A DNA stretch of 64,000 bases from Spirometra erinaceieuropaei. Taxonomy: Eukaryota; Platyhelminthes; Cestoda; Diphyllobothriidea; Diphyllobothriidae. Shown one piece after another: positions 36,218 to 46,960 of the stretch. Position numbers and translations under genes: made by a program. Numbering within the stretch: position 1 is the stretch's first letter; every line of letters begins with the position of its first letter. The stretch is from NCBI GenBank assembly GCA_902702965.1, contig CACRXP010000177.1, positions 938,268 to 1,002,267 on the forward strand, in the 5' to 3' direction. The notes under the pieces are model-generated. The model worked only from the letters and a program-made list of their open reading frames with translations. It was not told the origin of the DNA and searched no databases.

Positions 36218-37455
36218 TAAAAGCAAAAAGCGCGCTCAGTGCAGAGGAATAAATGCAGCAATAGAAACGTTCAGACATGCTGAGCTTTAGCAAGTCCTCA
36301 CTGGTGAGTTTATTTGCGCCAGTTAAGCCACAGTTAATCCGACGAAATCCACAAACATTCTGGGAGTGAAAGAATCAAAACATCCTCTTAGAGCATGACA
36401 GAACGGTTTCTTGGCGTTTTCAAAATAGCGAGTATTGGTTCTTAAAACGACTGAGGAGCAAATGAACCAGCGAGGTATGGTTTTTACCCGGGGTCAAAAA
36501 CAGGTCCCGTAAGTAGCCTGTCTAAAGTGAAGGGTGGTGAGGGACATTATACGGGTGGGTCAGCGGATGCAGGGAAAAGTAGGCGGAGAAAATAGAGAAG
36601 AAGATTACGTCGAAATATTTCCAATTCGCTTAGAAAGCAAGCGGTAACTAAGCGCACAATTTAAAAAAACAACCGAAAACGGTAGTCAGGGAAATTCAGG
36701 CAACTAAATAAGCCGCCGTCAACCAAATAACTGAAGCTCGGGTGCCAAGAGAAATACCGGCCAATGGTAGTAGGCCACAGGTGGTAAGTGACGTGCGAAT
36801 AACGTACATAGAAAGCCATACCAGGAGACACATTAACGGACAAGAATTTACAAAAAGTGCAAAAATAAGACTCTAAGAAGGTAAGCATAATGATGGCAGG
36901 AAAAAGTAAAAAGGAAAGTCCAGCTGGTAATGTAAAGAGGCATGGCTCACAAATAGACATGTAAGTATATACATTACAAATGAGCAATGGTGTATTTCGC
37001 GAGTTTCAAAACGAAAATAAAGTCAAAACTGCATGTTGAGGCAGAGAAAGTCAACTTGTCCAAGTAGATATAAATAGCAATATCTCGAAGAAGAATGAGT
37101 CCTTTGGGAAAATGAACAAACTTTATTTCGTAAATTTTCGAGTCTGGTTCCCCAGCTCGTCTTCAGACGTGTAGTAAGTGTGAAGAAACAGTCAAAATTT
37201 AAACAATGCCGAAAAAATCGATATTGCTCTGTCATGGCTGAGGATGGGCTAATGCTGTGGGCTGATGTCACGTCTTGATTGGCTATTAACTTTTCCATTT
37301 TTCTTTGAGATTTGTGTACATGGTATCAAGGTCGATGCGTCGATTGATGCATGAATCTGTAAGTAAGTGGCAGTTTCAATATTAAGAAATAGTGATAAAC
37401 CAGAAAGTAATTCTCTTTTAGATGTAGACCGTCACCAAAACAAATTGCAAGACGC
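36218..37455. other. No gene recognised
   Basis: A minus-strand frame of 108 codons (36987-36661) is hydrophobic and cysteine-rich but has no start context or family resemblance. It is likely a chance frame in AT-rich sequence. Confidence 0.35.
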
Positions 37456-37660
37456 AGACGTACTTGAGCCGCCTGGAACAAAACTTACATGAAAAAGGGC
37501 TTGTTTCAGGCCGAGCCGTCGGGGCTCAACATTGACGAGATACAATATCGTCTATGGTTTGGACTAAACAACACTGGCCTAAAACAGGCATAGAAAAGCT
37601 TTCTGTCCCACATCGCGGAGGTGTACTCCGTGAAGCAGCTGAGCAATCAATAAACCCTAT
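37456..37660 (+). pseudogene. Merlin transposase C-terminal fragment
   Basis: Frame reads TYLSRLEQNLHEKGLVSGRAV, aligning residue by residue with the tail of the transposase fragment at 43474-43767 (AYWSRLERKLYDRGPVCGRAV). Downstream sequence to about 37660 is also similar at the nucleotide level (ACATTGACGAGATACA versus ACATTGACGAAGTACA). The DDE core upstream is not found. Confidence 0.6.
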
Positions 37661-38540
37661 GGAACCGGCACGTAAGGGCCAATTTTCTTAGCTGTAAACA
37701 GTTTCATTTGTATAAAGTAATTTCAAAGTGTCCGGTCTCTACTTTACAGTAGATTATGAGCAGAACTTTCGCATGACGTCTAACGCGTCCGAGGCATTTC
37801 TACAATGCCTGGTTCTCGGGGCGGTTATTTGCAAGGTCAACAGCACAAGTCGGTGAAACGCGTAGAGCAACCCAAAGTCAATCCCAAATGGCGCACTGCA
37901 AAAACGAAACCGAACAACGCCTACCTAAAAAAAGCAGTAGCGAGTTTGTGTATTTTTTGGTTTATCCGGGTACAAATCAAACCCTTACCGAGGAGCCTCT
38001 TTAAGAGTATTCCTGGGCAATTAAGAAAGCGTCTGAGTGGTAAGAATATTTGGGGGAAAAATAACCGCTCGATGAATGAAAATAGATGTGAATGGTACTG
38101 AGCCGCTCCGCCGTTAGGAATATGTGCGGATTTGAAATGCTTCTCGTCAATGTGTAAGAGTGGGTTGAAGGAGGTCAAATGACCACGAAGTGTGCTAGAG
38201 GTGACAATCATATTTATTTTTTCACCGAAGAAATCGCCGATGAGTTGGGTAAACTGAGAAACCTCCGCGAACGACATCAGTTCGGTTAGGGACGAAAGCA
38301 GGAAAGTAGGTAAAAGTCCACTGCTTCCGGAGGGAAAATGTTGACGAATTTGTCAATCAATAAACTTCACGGATGGTCGTCAGCCATAGTGGATGGTCTT
38401 ACATGAAAGACTGAAACGTGTAGCATCTACCTTTTTTATCGCTGGGAGCACCTGTAACGAAGGGGACCCGCGCCGCGCTAAGTAGCACGTAACCGAAATT
38501 CCCAAACTGTCGGAGCATGCGCGTATGCCCTCTTACGACA
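37661..38540. other. No gene recognised
   Basis: Open frames 37805-38101 (plus) and 38277-37921 (minus) overlap on opposite strands and contain no motif I recognise. Confidence 0.35.
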
Positions 38541-39043
38541 ACCAATCACAGGTCCGACAAACCCACCCGACCAATATAACGCTGACTATCACACGGCACA
38601 CCCACATGTCCATATCACCTTACCAGACGACTTGCTCGCGGGCCCAGATCCGGCTGCGTGTCCAGGGCTCTTATCACCACTGAGTGGCAGTACATGACAA
38701 CTAATCACAGGAAAACCAATCACAGGTCCCGACAAACCCACCCGACCAATCTAACGCTGACTATCACACGGCACACCCACATGTCCATATCACCTTACCA
38801 GACGACTTGCTCGCGGGCCCAGATCCGGCTGCGTGTCCAGGGCTCTTATCACCACTGAATGACAGTACATGACAACTAATCACAGGAAAACCAATCACAG
38901 GTCCTAACAAACCCACCCGACCAATCTAACGCTGACTATCACACGGCACACCCTCATGCCCATATCACCTTACCAGACGACTTGCGCGCCGACCCAGATC
39001 CGGCTGCATGTCTAGGGCTCTAACCACCACTGAGCGTCAGTGC
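38541..39043. repeat. Tandem repeat, about 175 bp x 2.9 copies
   Basis: ACCAATCACAGGTCC recurs at 38541, 38715 and 38890, giving periods of 174 and 175 bp. Each unit contains AACGCTGACTATCACACGGC, CATATCACCTTACCAGACG and GCCCAGATCCGGCTGCGTG. Copies 1 and 2 are almost identical and copy 3 carries more substitutions, pointing to fairly recent duplication. Could be a short satellite array or a minisatellite within an element. Confidence 0.9.
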
Positions 39044-39208
39044 AGGATCCACAGCTTCTACCAGAGTCTCCTCCTTCGCCCCTCAATCAGGAGTAGACAG
39101 CCACTACTTTGGCGCACCCAGAACTGCCACCAACCCATTTCAAAGTCCAGAAGGTATTTGATAAGAAGGATATAATATTTCTACGGTCAGGGTATGATGC
39201 TTGCACGA

Positions 39209-39281
39209 TAGTAGTATATTTATAGTCATTTCAGTAATCCTGATCTAACGGATTACTGAAATAACTATATATATACTACTA
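39209..39281. repeat. Perfect-looking small hairpin / mini inverted repeat
   Basis: Left arm TAGTAGTATATTTATAGTCA then TTTCAGTAATCC. After the 9-nt loop TGATCTAAC the right arm is GGATTACTGAAATAACTATA then TATATACTACTA. The stem is about 32 bp with very few mismatches. It could be a tiny fold-back transposon or a processed hairpin. Confidence 0.8.
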
Positions 39282-39779
39282 ACAGGATTTCAACAGGTCC
39301 TTTTCGTGCGTTAAACTTGACCCATAAGGAAATTTTCACAGTCCGAATGAGGTGAACAAGGTTTTTCGTAATTATTTCGCGAATGTCATACACCTTTCGC
39401 ATTTATTTTCCATTATTAGATTTATGAATTCTTCTTACTAAAACTGCAAGCAAAATTTTTGCAATTTAACTATTTTCCCCTGCATCTGTACCGCCTAAAT
39501 GGAGTTTGCGGGACTTCTGTCGTTTACTCCAAATATAGTGACCCATACTGACTAGCTAATGATGAATCTCTCACAAGATTTAGCTTCTCTTTGACAGAGG
39601 AAGGTCTCCGTTTCATCCTGGAGGGCATAAAGGACACCCATACAAAGTACGTTTTCTTAAAAGAAGATGAAACCACCGGACTTCAACGTTTATCGCCAGA
39701 CTTATGCAATTTTAACTCTAACCCATCATCAAAGACAGACGTAGATAAGGAGTGTAGTATTGAACTGCAAGTACTGTAA

Positions 39780-40740
39780 ATACTACATGTGCTGAACATC
39801 AATGGCCACCACGCAATCAGCCACAGACGCAGTTGGTTAAGGGGGCTAGATTGGGGTGTTGAGACGCATTCCAGTGAATGGGAAGAAAATATTGCCGAAA
39901 TACAATACATTCGACCGATTTTTGGGACGAATGGCAGGCCACACAACTTCAGCCGGTGCATGCGCAAACCAAAAACCGAATCCGGCCGACCCCATATTTT
40001 CACTGGCGCCTCCGTACACGAAGAGAGTTTAGGGAACCACAGCCGCCTACTAACGCAGTTGGTATTTGAAGTTGTACACAAACCAGAAACGACTGTCAGA
40101 TTTCAAGTCATGTGATTAAAAGTCCCATTGTCGGGAAACTTCCAAGATCGTTTATCGGATCTGCTGTGGTGGCGGACAAAGCAACCGGGAGACTACTCCG
40201 AACGCGAGTGATCGAACATTAAGCAAAATTGAAGAGGAATGACGCTAGCTCCCAGATCGCAGCTCATTTGATTAGACACGATTGCACCTTCAGATTTGGC
40301 GAGGCCGAAATACTCGCAAGAGCCATGAGCTGCTTTTGTCCCTCATTCTCCGTCCTTCAGTCAATTAGCAAGAGCAATGAACGACCCCACCCAACGTTCT
40401 GTACTATGAATTTGCCTGGGTGGAGTAACTAACCATGCGATATGGCACTGTGGGCCACAGTTCCACTGATAGTAAGCCCAACTTCCGAGTAATTAGCACT
40501 CCACAAATCTACAACGAATTGAAAAGCGGTGATATTCGGAAGCTGCATATGTTGCGTGGCCACTGAATCATATTAGTATCCTACTCGCCATGCCTCTGTC
40601 ACCGTTATTTAAGTGTCTCTGGTGATGGGTCCCGGTGAGAATCTGTAATTTTGAACCAATAAATCTATTGTTCCAGCGAGGGTGTCTTCGTCTACTGGAC
40701 TACTACCTGGAACTGGCTTCTTCGCTTCTATAGATACTTC
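39780..40740 (+). pseudogene. Penelope-like C-terminus with 3' terminal repeat, degenerate
   Basis: Linker block VLNINGHHAISHRRSW, then VETHSSEWEENIAEIQYI and HKPETTVRFQVM (39789-40115) match 53760-53400 of the best copy. The GIY-YIG region (40130-40440) is recognisable by nucleotide similarity but frameshifted. The 3' terminal repeat at 40590-40740 holds TGTCTCTGGTGATGGG, CCAATAAATCTATTG and CAGCGAGGGTGTCTTC. The usual GAAAC is mutated. Non-functional. Confidence 0.65.
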
Positions 40741-41362
40741 ATCTTGAACCAGAACGATCGCCATTTGTTAATATCGCACCATATTCAGTAACAAAACTCT
40801 CCCCTGCAATTTCCCCTGGTCCTTCATCTCGAAAAAGAGTCCATGGTTGAAATAGATCAGGTCAAAGATCTGTGCATCCAATCTCCCTGACTCCTACGGC
40901 TCTAGTCGCGCCTACATCTGCATTAAATTGAATCGCAGATGCTTGCTCATGAACACCGAGGCCTAGTTCAGTGTGGTGCCTCCAATTTTAACTGACCGCT
41001 GTTGCCCTAACCCTGATCTTCATCTCCAATCTAAATCGTTCTTTCATTTCCCCAGTTTGATAGCCTGTCCTTTACCTTAGAGATGGTCCTTCGCCGGTCG
41101 TTCTCCTGGACCTTGTGATTGTCGAAGTCCTCATGCAATCCTCGCCCCGAGCTTTCTAGCCAAGGTTGAGGCCTTGTTGGCTGCCGGCGTTTCCGACTGC
41201 TCGATCGCATCACTTACCAATCTGTTTGTGGGTTGATCCCCTCTTCAATCTCCTTAAACATGAATCTTGCATGCATATATTGCATGCCTTTATAGGGAGC
41301 TCCATCTACAACGTCCTAACAGCATTAACCATCACTTACATCATGGCATTGTCAAAAATAAT
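40741..41362. other. No gene recognised
   Basis: Pyrimidine-rich in places (40780-41030). A minus-strand frame at 41213-41031 is basic and arginine-rich with no family resemblance. Confidence 0.35.
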
Positions 41363-41410
41363 GTAGTGTCCCATGTCCGCACCACAAGCCTCTGTGTTCG
41401 TTCGGCCTAG

Positions 41411-42316
41411 ACGGCCAATGGCTACCCGCCCAACTTCGTCAACCGGTGCATACGCAAAAGGGACAAAAGTCCTAACCGCATGGACACCTATTTTTGGCGA
41501 GCGCTTCCGTATGTCGAGAGCGTTTCGGAAGCTGTCGGCCACCTTCTCGCACCACATGGGGTTTGATTTGCACACAGATCGAAGGCAACCATCAGGCGTC
41601 AGGCAATGAAACCGAAGGACCCACTGCCACGGTAATAAACGTCTGGAGTCTTTTATCGGATCTGCTGCAGTTGTGGACAAAGCAACTACGTCGGAGAAAC
41701 CGGGAGACAACTCCGAACGCGAATGGCCGCGCACGCTGCAGCGGTGCGGAGAAATGATGCTAGCTTTCAAGTTGCGGCTCATTCGACGGGTTCCGGCCAC
41801 ACATCCTAATTCGACGAGGCCGAAATTCTCGCAAGAGGTGAAAACCGCGTGAACCGGAAGATACTTGAATCATGGTACACTGGTCCCCAGTCCATTAACA
41901 AGTGCAATTAACTTCCCCTAAAATACTCGGTGCCGCGACTTCGCCTAGGCGGAGTAATTAGCCATGCTGGGAGCGCACAGGTGAAAACTTTTCCTGACGC
42001 TAGGGTCGGTGGATCAAATGGTCGAGCAGTCATCACACCAACATCCAACGCACGTGATGAAATTGCAGCAATTAACGGCGCGAATATCGGCCATCGAACA
42101 GCCATCACACCACATGCAACGATCCCTGATGAAGGGGGGAGCCGTGAACATTCATAGATATGCGGTAGCATGGCGACTGCATCCTATAAATACCTCAGCC
42201 CCTTGTGCATGAACCAGCCGTATCTGCTTTGGTCTCTGATGATGAGTTCGAGCAGGAATCCGAAACGTCAGGCTAATAAAGCTCTTCTCCCAGCGATTGT
42301 GTCTCCTTCTTCATGA
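41411..42316 (+). pseudogene. Penelope-like C-terminus plus 3' terminal repeat
   Basis: Starts in the linker (GGCCAATGGCTACCCGCCC), passes a DPLPR-like boundary, then the GIY-YIG domain with the YVG motif and basic helix (SGVFYRICCSCG is reconstructed from frame; QSNYVGETGRQLRTRMAAH is seen directly at about 41680-41735). It continues through NRVNRKILESWYTGPQS and RLRLGGVISHAGSAQVKTF to the terminal repeat. Stops occur (two at the linker/GIY-YIG boundary, one before FDEAEIL). The repeat contains a clean hammerhead-like core, CTGATGA at 42236-42242 and GAAAC at 42262-42266. Flanking direct repeats at about 41363-41416 and 42317-42371 suggest a long target duplication. Confidence 0.72.
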
Positions 42317-42482
42317 TGTAGTGCGCCGTGTCCACACTGCATGCCTCTGAGTTCGTTCGGACTAGACGACTAGTGCCGGCCCGTCTGATGTCCTTGAAGA
42401 CTGAGTTCGGACACGCGCTGCAACTGGACATTATTCAACCGTCCGAGAGCGCCCGGACATCCCCTTTGCACCTAGCGCCTAC

Positions 42483-42990
42483 GTCGATAGCGGGCGATTA
42501 GCAGCCCTGTGGCGTTTATTATGCCCACAAAAACGACAACATCTCCAGTCTCTATCCATTGCATCGTCCTCAGGATATCGTCGGAACCAGTTTCAGCAAT
42601 GCGATTCACTCAAACGTCGACCTGGTGTTCACCTTTTGCAAAATACATGTCGCCGTGGTGGATATCACCAAAACAGTCTTCACTACTCTCTCCTGTGACT
42701 TCAGATTCATCCGTATACCATTCAGCCTTATCATTGTCGTTCAGGCGTTCCAGAGGTCCATCGACGATATCTCCTGTGGCCTGTTGTCTGTGTACGCCTA
42801 CAATGATAACCTTTTCGCGGCTACTCAAAATGCTGAAATGCACGAGGAGCACTTCGCCTTGTCCTTAGACCGCCACGACAAGTGCAACTTCATCATCAGC
42901 GCCCTCATAAGGTGTTTTGGTGTGTCCTATCTTGAATTCCTTGAAGAATTGCACCCTTCGCCTCAGGATTGCGGCAATCTACATTTTTCA
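42483..42990 (+). pseudogene. Ty3/gypsy reverse transcriptase relic, CsRn1-like
   Basis: One frame (42559-43140, extending upstream to about 42483) reads ISSLYPLHRPQDIVGTSFSN, then VDLVFTFCKIHVAVVDITKT, FIRIPFSLIIVVQAFQRSI, and VYAYNDNLFAATQNAEMHEE. This follows the gypsy RT order (YPIPHIQD, DL..AF.QIPV, MPFGL..A..FQ, YAYIDD). The catalytic YIDD is mutated to YNDN and the MPFGLRNA block is altered, so it is inactive although the frame is surprisingly open. The pattern resembles the CsRn1 group known from flatworms. The proline-rich end of the frame (43020-43060) is low complexity. No LTR was recognised. Confidence 0.65.
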
Positions 42991-43370
42991 CTCACCACCC
43001 CGCCCCTGACACTGACGCTATTACCCCCCCTACCCCCACCTCCTCCTCCACATTCCCACACCCCGCCTGTGTTAAAAGGCAAACTTTTATTGATTTCTCT
43101 TATCGCTGACATGTTTCGCTTTTACCCCGTTCCCGTATAACTGTACTGGCCCAACGATAATTTTTGAAAGCTACGCATGTTCGCAACCTCGTCTTCTGAT
43201 TATTGCTATGGGAATTTTCGCAACTTTCTTTACTTTGTCAGTTTTATTGCCGATCCCTACCGGTTCCTACTTACGCCATGCATGGTCCCAGGTTCCAAGG
43301 ATAACCTGAAGCTTACTGATGAGAGAATCACGGCCTCGCTGACTTATGCTACGGTGCTGATTCATTCGGC

Positions 43371-44155
43371 GGTAACAATCGGGCGATGGCACCCAAAAAA
43401 ATCCGCCTAACCAAAGCAGCCCGTCCTACGGGACAGGTGGTAATAGGGGTTTTATGGGTGGTAACTGGTCGGGATGTACGATACTAGTCGACGGAAAGCC
43501 TTATTTGAACAGATGAATGATCGAAGTTGGCCCACTATCCGTCCCATTATTACAAAATGGGTCTACAAAGGCAGTATAGTGGTAACGGACAAATGGAAGG
43601 CGTATAATCGTCTTCCCTCGCAAAGTTATCTACATTTTTCTGTTAACCACTCAAAGAACTTCAAGGACCCTACCACTGGACGGCACACCAATGCCATTGA
43701 GGCATACTGGAGTAGACTGGAAAGGAAACTCTACGATAGAGGCCCTGTATGTGGTCGAGCTGTGTGAGCTCACATTGACGAAGTACAGCATCGTCTTTGA
43801 TTTTGCCTCAATGCCATGTCTTTGACAGATGCCTGGGAACTGTTCCTGCCCCATGATGTGCAGACTTATCCTATTTAAACGTGATTTTGTTTTGTAATAC
43901 ATTGCCATAATGCGAATGTATGCCGTATATTCAGGTTTACGTGTGTAACGATGGGGAAGGTTGGGTAACACCTACCATCCTCCATGTAACCTCCCGTGAT
44001 GTTCGTTCGGCCATGCTAGGCCGTTGGGGAAAGTCCAAATAATGCGTGAAAGTAGGCCTGCAACCGCTGATATAGCCTGAAGGCGTTTGAGTCCACTGTT
44101 AAAGGTATTATTTCTAGGTAAGGGATTTTTTGGGTGCCATCTCCCGATTGCTACC
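43371..44155 (+). mobile_element. Merlin DNA transposon, internally deleted, with TSD
   Basis: 785 bp bounded by GGTAACAATCGGGCGATGG and its mirror CCATCTCCCGATTGCTACC, continuing inward (CACCCAAAAAA / TTTTTTGGGTG). Flanked by CATTCGGC on both sides (43363-43370 and 44156-44163), the 8-bp duplication typical of Merlin. Contains the subterminal GGTAATAGGGGTTTTATGGG and the C-terminal part of a transposase at 43474-43767. Confidence 0.85.
43474..43767 (+). pseudogene. Merlin (ISXO2-like DDE) transposase, C-terminal fragment
   Basis: 97 codons matching the second half of the Merlin/IS1016-family transposase: RPIITKWVYKGSIVVTDKWK contains the second catalytic aspartate (VTD), and the C-terminal HTNAIEAYWSRLERKL carries the N-x-x-E of the ISXO2-like fold. 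The first aspartate and N-terminal zinc-binding part are missing, and a stop follows CGRAV at 43765. So the protein cannot be active. Similar pieces at 9750-9870 and 37456-37530 show that Merlin was once abundant here and could have mobilised the MITEs at 32749 and 45018. Confidence 0.75.
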
Positions 44156-44163
44156 CATTCGGC

Positions 44164-45009
44164 TACTGAAGCGTCAACAATTTGAACGATATTTCAGTAG
44201 TACCACATAGGGGTCCATTCACAATGGCAACAATGCTAATGAAATTAGACCCAATACAAAGTGAATGATGAACTCCCTTATCTGCAGCAGAAAATGTAAG
44301 TGTCTGTCGGTAAGCCACATAAGAGTGCCAAAGTTTCATTTGTTCCTTTGCAAACACATGAAACGTGGGTATATTCACCAGCATACTATTTTGAAGGAGG
44401 TACCTTACTTGAGACGTTTTTCATTTGACTAAGAGCATATATGTTGCAGGCCCCTTATTTGGACGTTCATTCTTCTCTAGGGCTATGCTCGGATAAGTTT
44501 CCAACGCTTAATTAAACTGGCGTCTGCAGAAAAACTCCCGAAAATTCCTTATTTGAGCAAATTCTCTCATAAATTGCCTCATTTTGGAATTATCATGGAT
44601 ACGAACCGCATGAACTACCGTTTAAGGCTTTACATTGGTAACAGTGAGGACCGCAAACGTTCAAGGGCATTTCAAGGACACCCTGAAAATCATCAGACCC
44701 TGCAGCCACCATAAATTACTGAATAATGTTGCTGAAAATGGTAAGCTTAGAGTTAAATCGTGTAATCGTAGCCTAATTTTTTGTCACTGACCGTCCCCCC
44801 AACATTTAACGTCTATGTCAACTTTATTCCTGTAACCTTCCAGTCACCGAAACCAAACGAAATCTTCCTTGCCTTAGTCAGCCGCATAAGTACAAAAATC
44901 AAATGATAATATAAAATCTCTTGGCACTGCAAAGTTAATGCACAAACATTACGCACTCGCCTAATTCCTCTATTCAAATTAGAATAGAGTAAATTTTCAT
45001 TTAATGTTT
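44164..45009. other. No gene recognised
   Basis: Unique AT-rich sequence between two Merlin-type elements; no open frame with a motif. Confidence 0.4.
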
Positions 45010-45017
45010 AAACATTT

Positions 45018-45441
45018 GGCAACGATCAGGAGAAGGCCCCTAAAAACATACACGACCAGCCAAAAGTGTTTGTCTTACGGGGAATGTGGTAATAGGAATT
45101 TTACGAGCGGGGCCTATGTATGCAGAGATGAATGGATAAATAAGTATAGATAATTAGTAAATTCGTTTTTCGGCCGGAAGAGTGTTAATGCATTGACATA
45201 AAACAACCACAATTAAGCAGAACAATTAAAAAATTGAGCATTAAGCGTCTACAAGGATAGATTCTCAACTCTCTAAACTGAGGTCATTGTAACTAGTGCA
45301 CCAGACTGTCTACAACAGACGACTCAAACTTACACGATGAAACACCAAGCCGAAATAATCGTGTCGGACCTAAGTCCACTTCAATAAGTAGGTATTGAGT
45401 GCATGCCACAGATGCTTGGGGGCCTTAACCCGATCCTTACC
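45018..45441 (-). mobile_element. Merlin-type MITE, full length
   Basis: 424 bp, same family as 32749-33178 in the opposite orientation. Ends GGCAACGATCAGG and CCCGATCCTTACC are inverted repeats. Flanks AAACATTT (45010-45017) and ATACATTT (45442-45449) are a 7-of-8 match, consistent with an aged 8-bp target duplication. Contains GTGGTAATAGGAATTTTACG and GGACCTAAGTCCACTTC blocks. No coding capacity. Confidence 0.8.
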
Positions 45442-45515
45442 ATACATTTGTCTAAGTGGTTTCAACTTGCGTCGATTTATTGACTAAGTTTTTTTTATGG
45501 AAGGCTTCATTTACA

Positions 45516-46000
45516 GGCCATGGCTGGCCCTTTTAATTGGTTGTTAACGGGAATTCTAAAAGGCGTTTTCGATTGGAAAAATTATTCAAATGGGGCTGCT
45601 ATATTAATAGTTATTCAGAATACTTCCAAGGCAGCTCAGTTACGTTAAGATGCCGGTATTCGAATGAGCGTCTTTCCCGTCGTACAAAAACCACAAACGA
45701 TGACAAGGACTACCCAATTTTTGTGTATTTTACCAATGACTTTCTCCTTCCTTAAAAATCAAAATATGTTTTTGTAGAACATGTGCCCGAAATATTCCCT
45801 TTGTTCCGAAGAAAAAGCAAATTTCGTTTTTATTAATTTTCATGCTCCAAAATGATACCTTTCAGGCTTAAAAAACCGTTTGTTAATCCTGATCTCCGGG
45901 TTGAACCCTATCTCCAACTTCAATGCTTCCTAAGCAACCCCTTCTACTTAGAAACAAATTTTAGAATTTTGGTTAACATTTCATGAGATAGGTCAGCTAA
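45516..46000. mobile_element. Fold-back MITE remnant, centre deleted
   Basis: Left-arm pieces (GAATTCTAAAAGGCGTTTTCG, CGGTATTCGAATGAGCG) and right-arm end (TTTTGGTTAACATTTCATG then GATAGGTCAGC) of the fold-back family; the termini are eroded and the centre is missing. Confidence 0.5.
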
Positions 46001-46744
46001 TTGAATAAAACTTTATGCACAGATTTTTATTTTTTGGCATTCCCGTATTTTAAAGAAGATCGTTGTTTTTAATTAGTGAAATATTGCCTTCAACACTTTA
46101 TTTGCGTTTTCATGTAATTGAAAGTTGTCAATTATTTCTTGAGGATGTTGCGCTGCATTTTGATCAATTTCTGATTGTTAGGACAATTTGCACTTATCTG
46201 CGCAACTCGCACGTACTACTTCGCCTATTGTGCACAACATCGATATGGTTTAGGTAAGTGTTTTTTGGCGGAAATGTACATATTCCATCTATTGCGACAT
46301 TATGATCACTTGGTAACCTACATTGCGTTTGACTGTTTCGAACTAGCTTGCTTGACAGGCATGTACCACGTCATTTATTGATCGCTACCTTTCAGTCGTT
46401 CAGGCCGGGCGATGCGAGGAAACTTTCATCATTTTTCGTCTACTGACACTAAACTGACGTAAGAATATTTCATATGACTGGCTCAGAGCGCGATGTATGT
46501 TTAGATGCATTAGAATGCAACACGACTCATCTGTTCACAGAGAGGACGAGGGTTCCCAAAGGAAAGCTCGTGAAGCTATGCTGATTGTTCCGACAGAATA
46601 TCTACCTATTGACTACCATGGTAAAAGTTCTGATTAGGAGACGTTAGCGTCCTACCTACGTGCCGTATTTTGGAGTAGATTAAGATCTCACAGAAATGCG
46701 CGGCTATGCGAAATGGCATAGTATATTAGATATTAAATGATGTT
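46001..46744. other. No gene recognised
   Basis: AT-rich sequence with overlapping small frames at 46063-46381 that lack motifs. Confidence 0.4.
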
Positions 46745-46960
46745 TTCCACGGATGGTTGTGAACAGAAGACACATTACTGATCGAAGCGGACAGGCGAGT
46801 TCCAGGAAGCAGTTCAGACGACGAAGATGCGACCACTGGAACAAGAAATTTATTGACCCGACGTTTCGGACTCTCTCTCGAACCCATCATCAGAGGCAGT
46901 TGCAGATAAAGGTGATGGTGGCACAAGGAGTGTTGGATGCTTGTGTGACGACTCTCCGGC
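46745..46960 (-). repeat. Penelope-like terminal repeat, inverted relative to the next
   Basis: Minus-strand copy of the 3' terminal repeat. The hammerhead-like core is intact: CTGATGA is the complement of 46887-46893, followed by a stem formed by GGGTTC and GAGTCC around GAGAGA, then GAAAC (complement of 46863-46867) and GTCGGGTCAATAAA. It forms a ~170-bp inverted repeat with 47130-47300. Confidence 0.65.

Noticed and set aside
36661..36987. Hydrophobic 108-codon minus-strand frame
   Set aside because: AT-rich sequence easily yields hydrophobic frames; no start context, homologue or splice evidence.
42559..43140. A functional 193-residue host protein
   Set aside because: The order of motifs matches a decayed gypsy RT and the C-terminal part is proline-rich low complexity.
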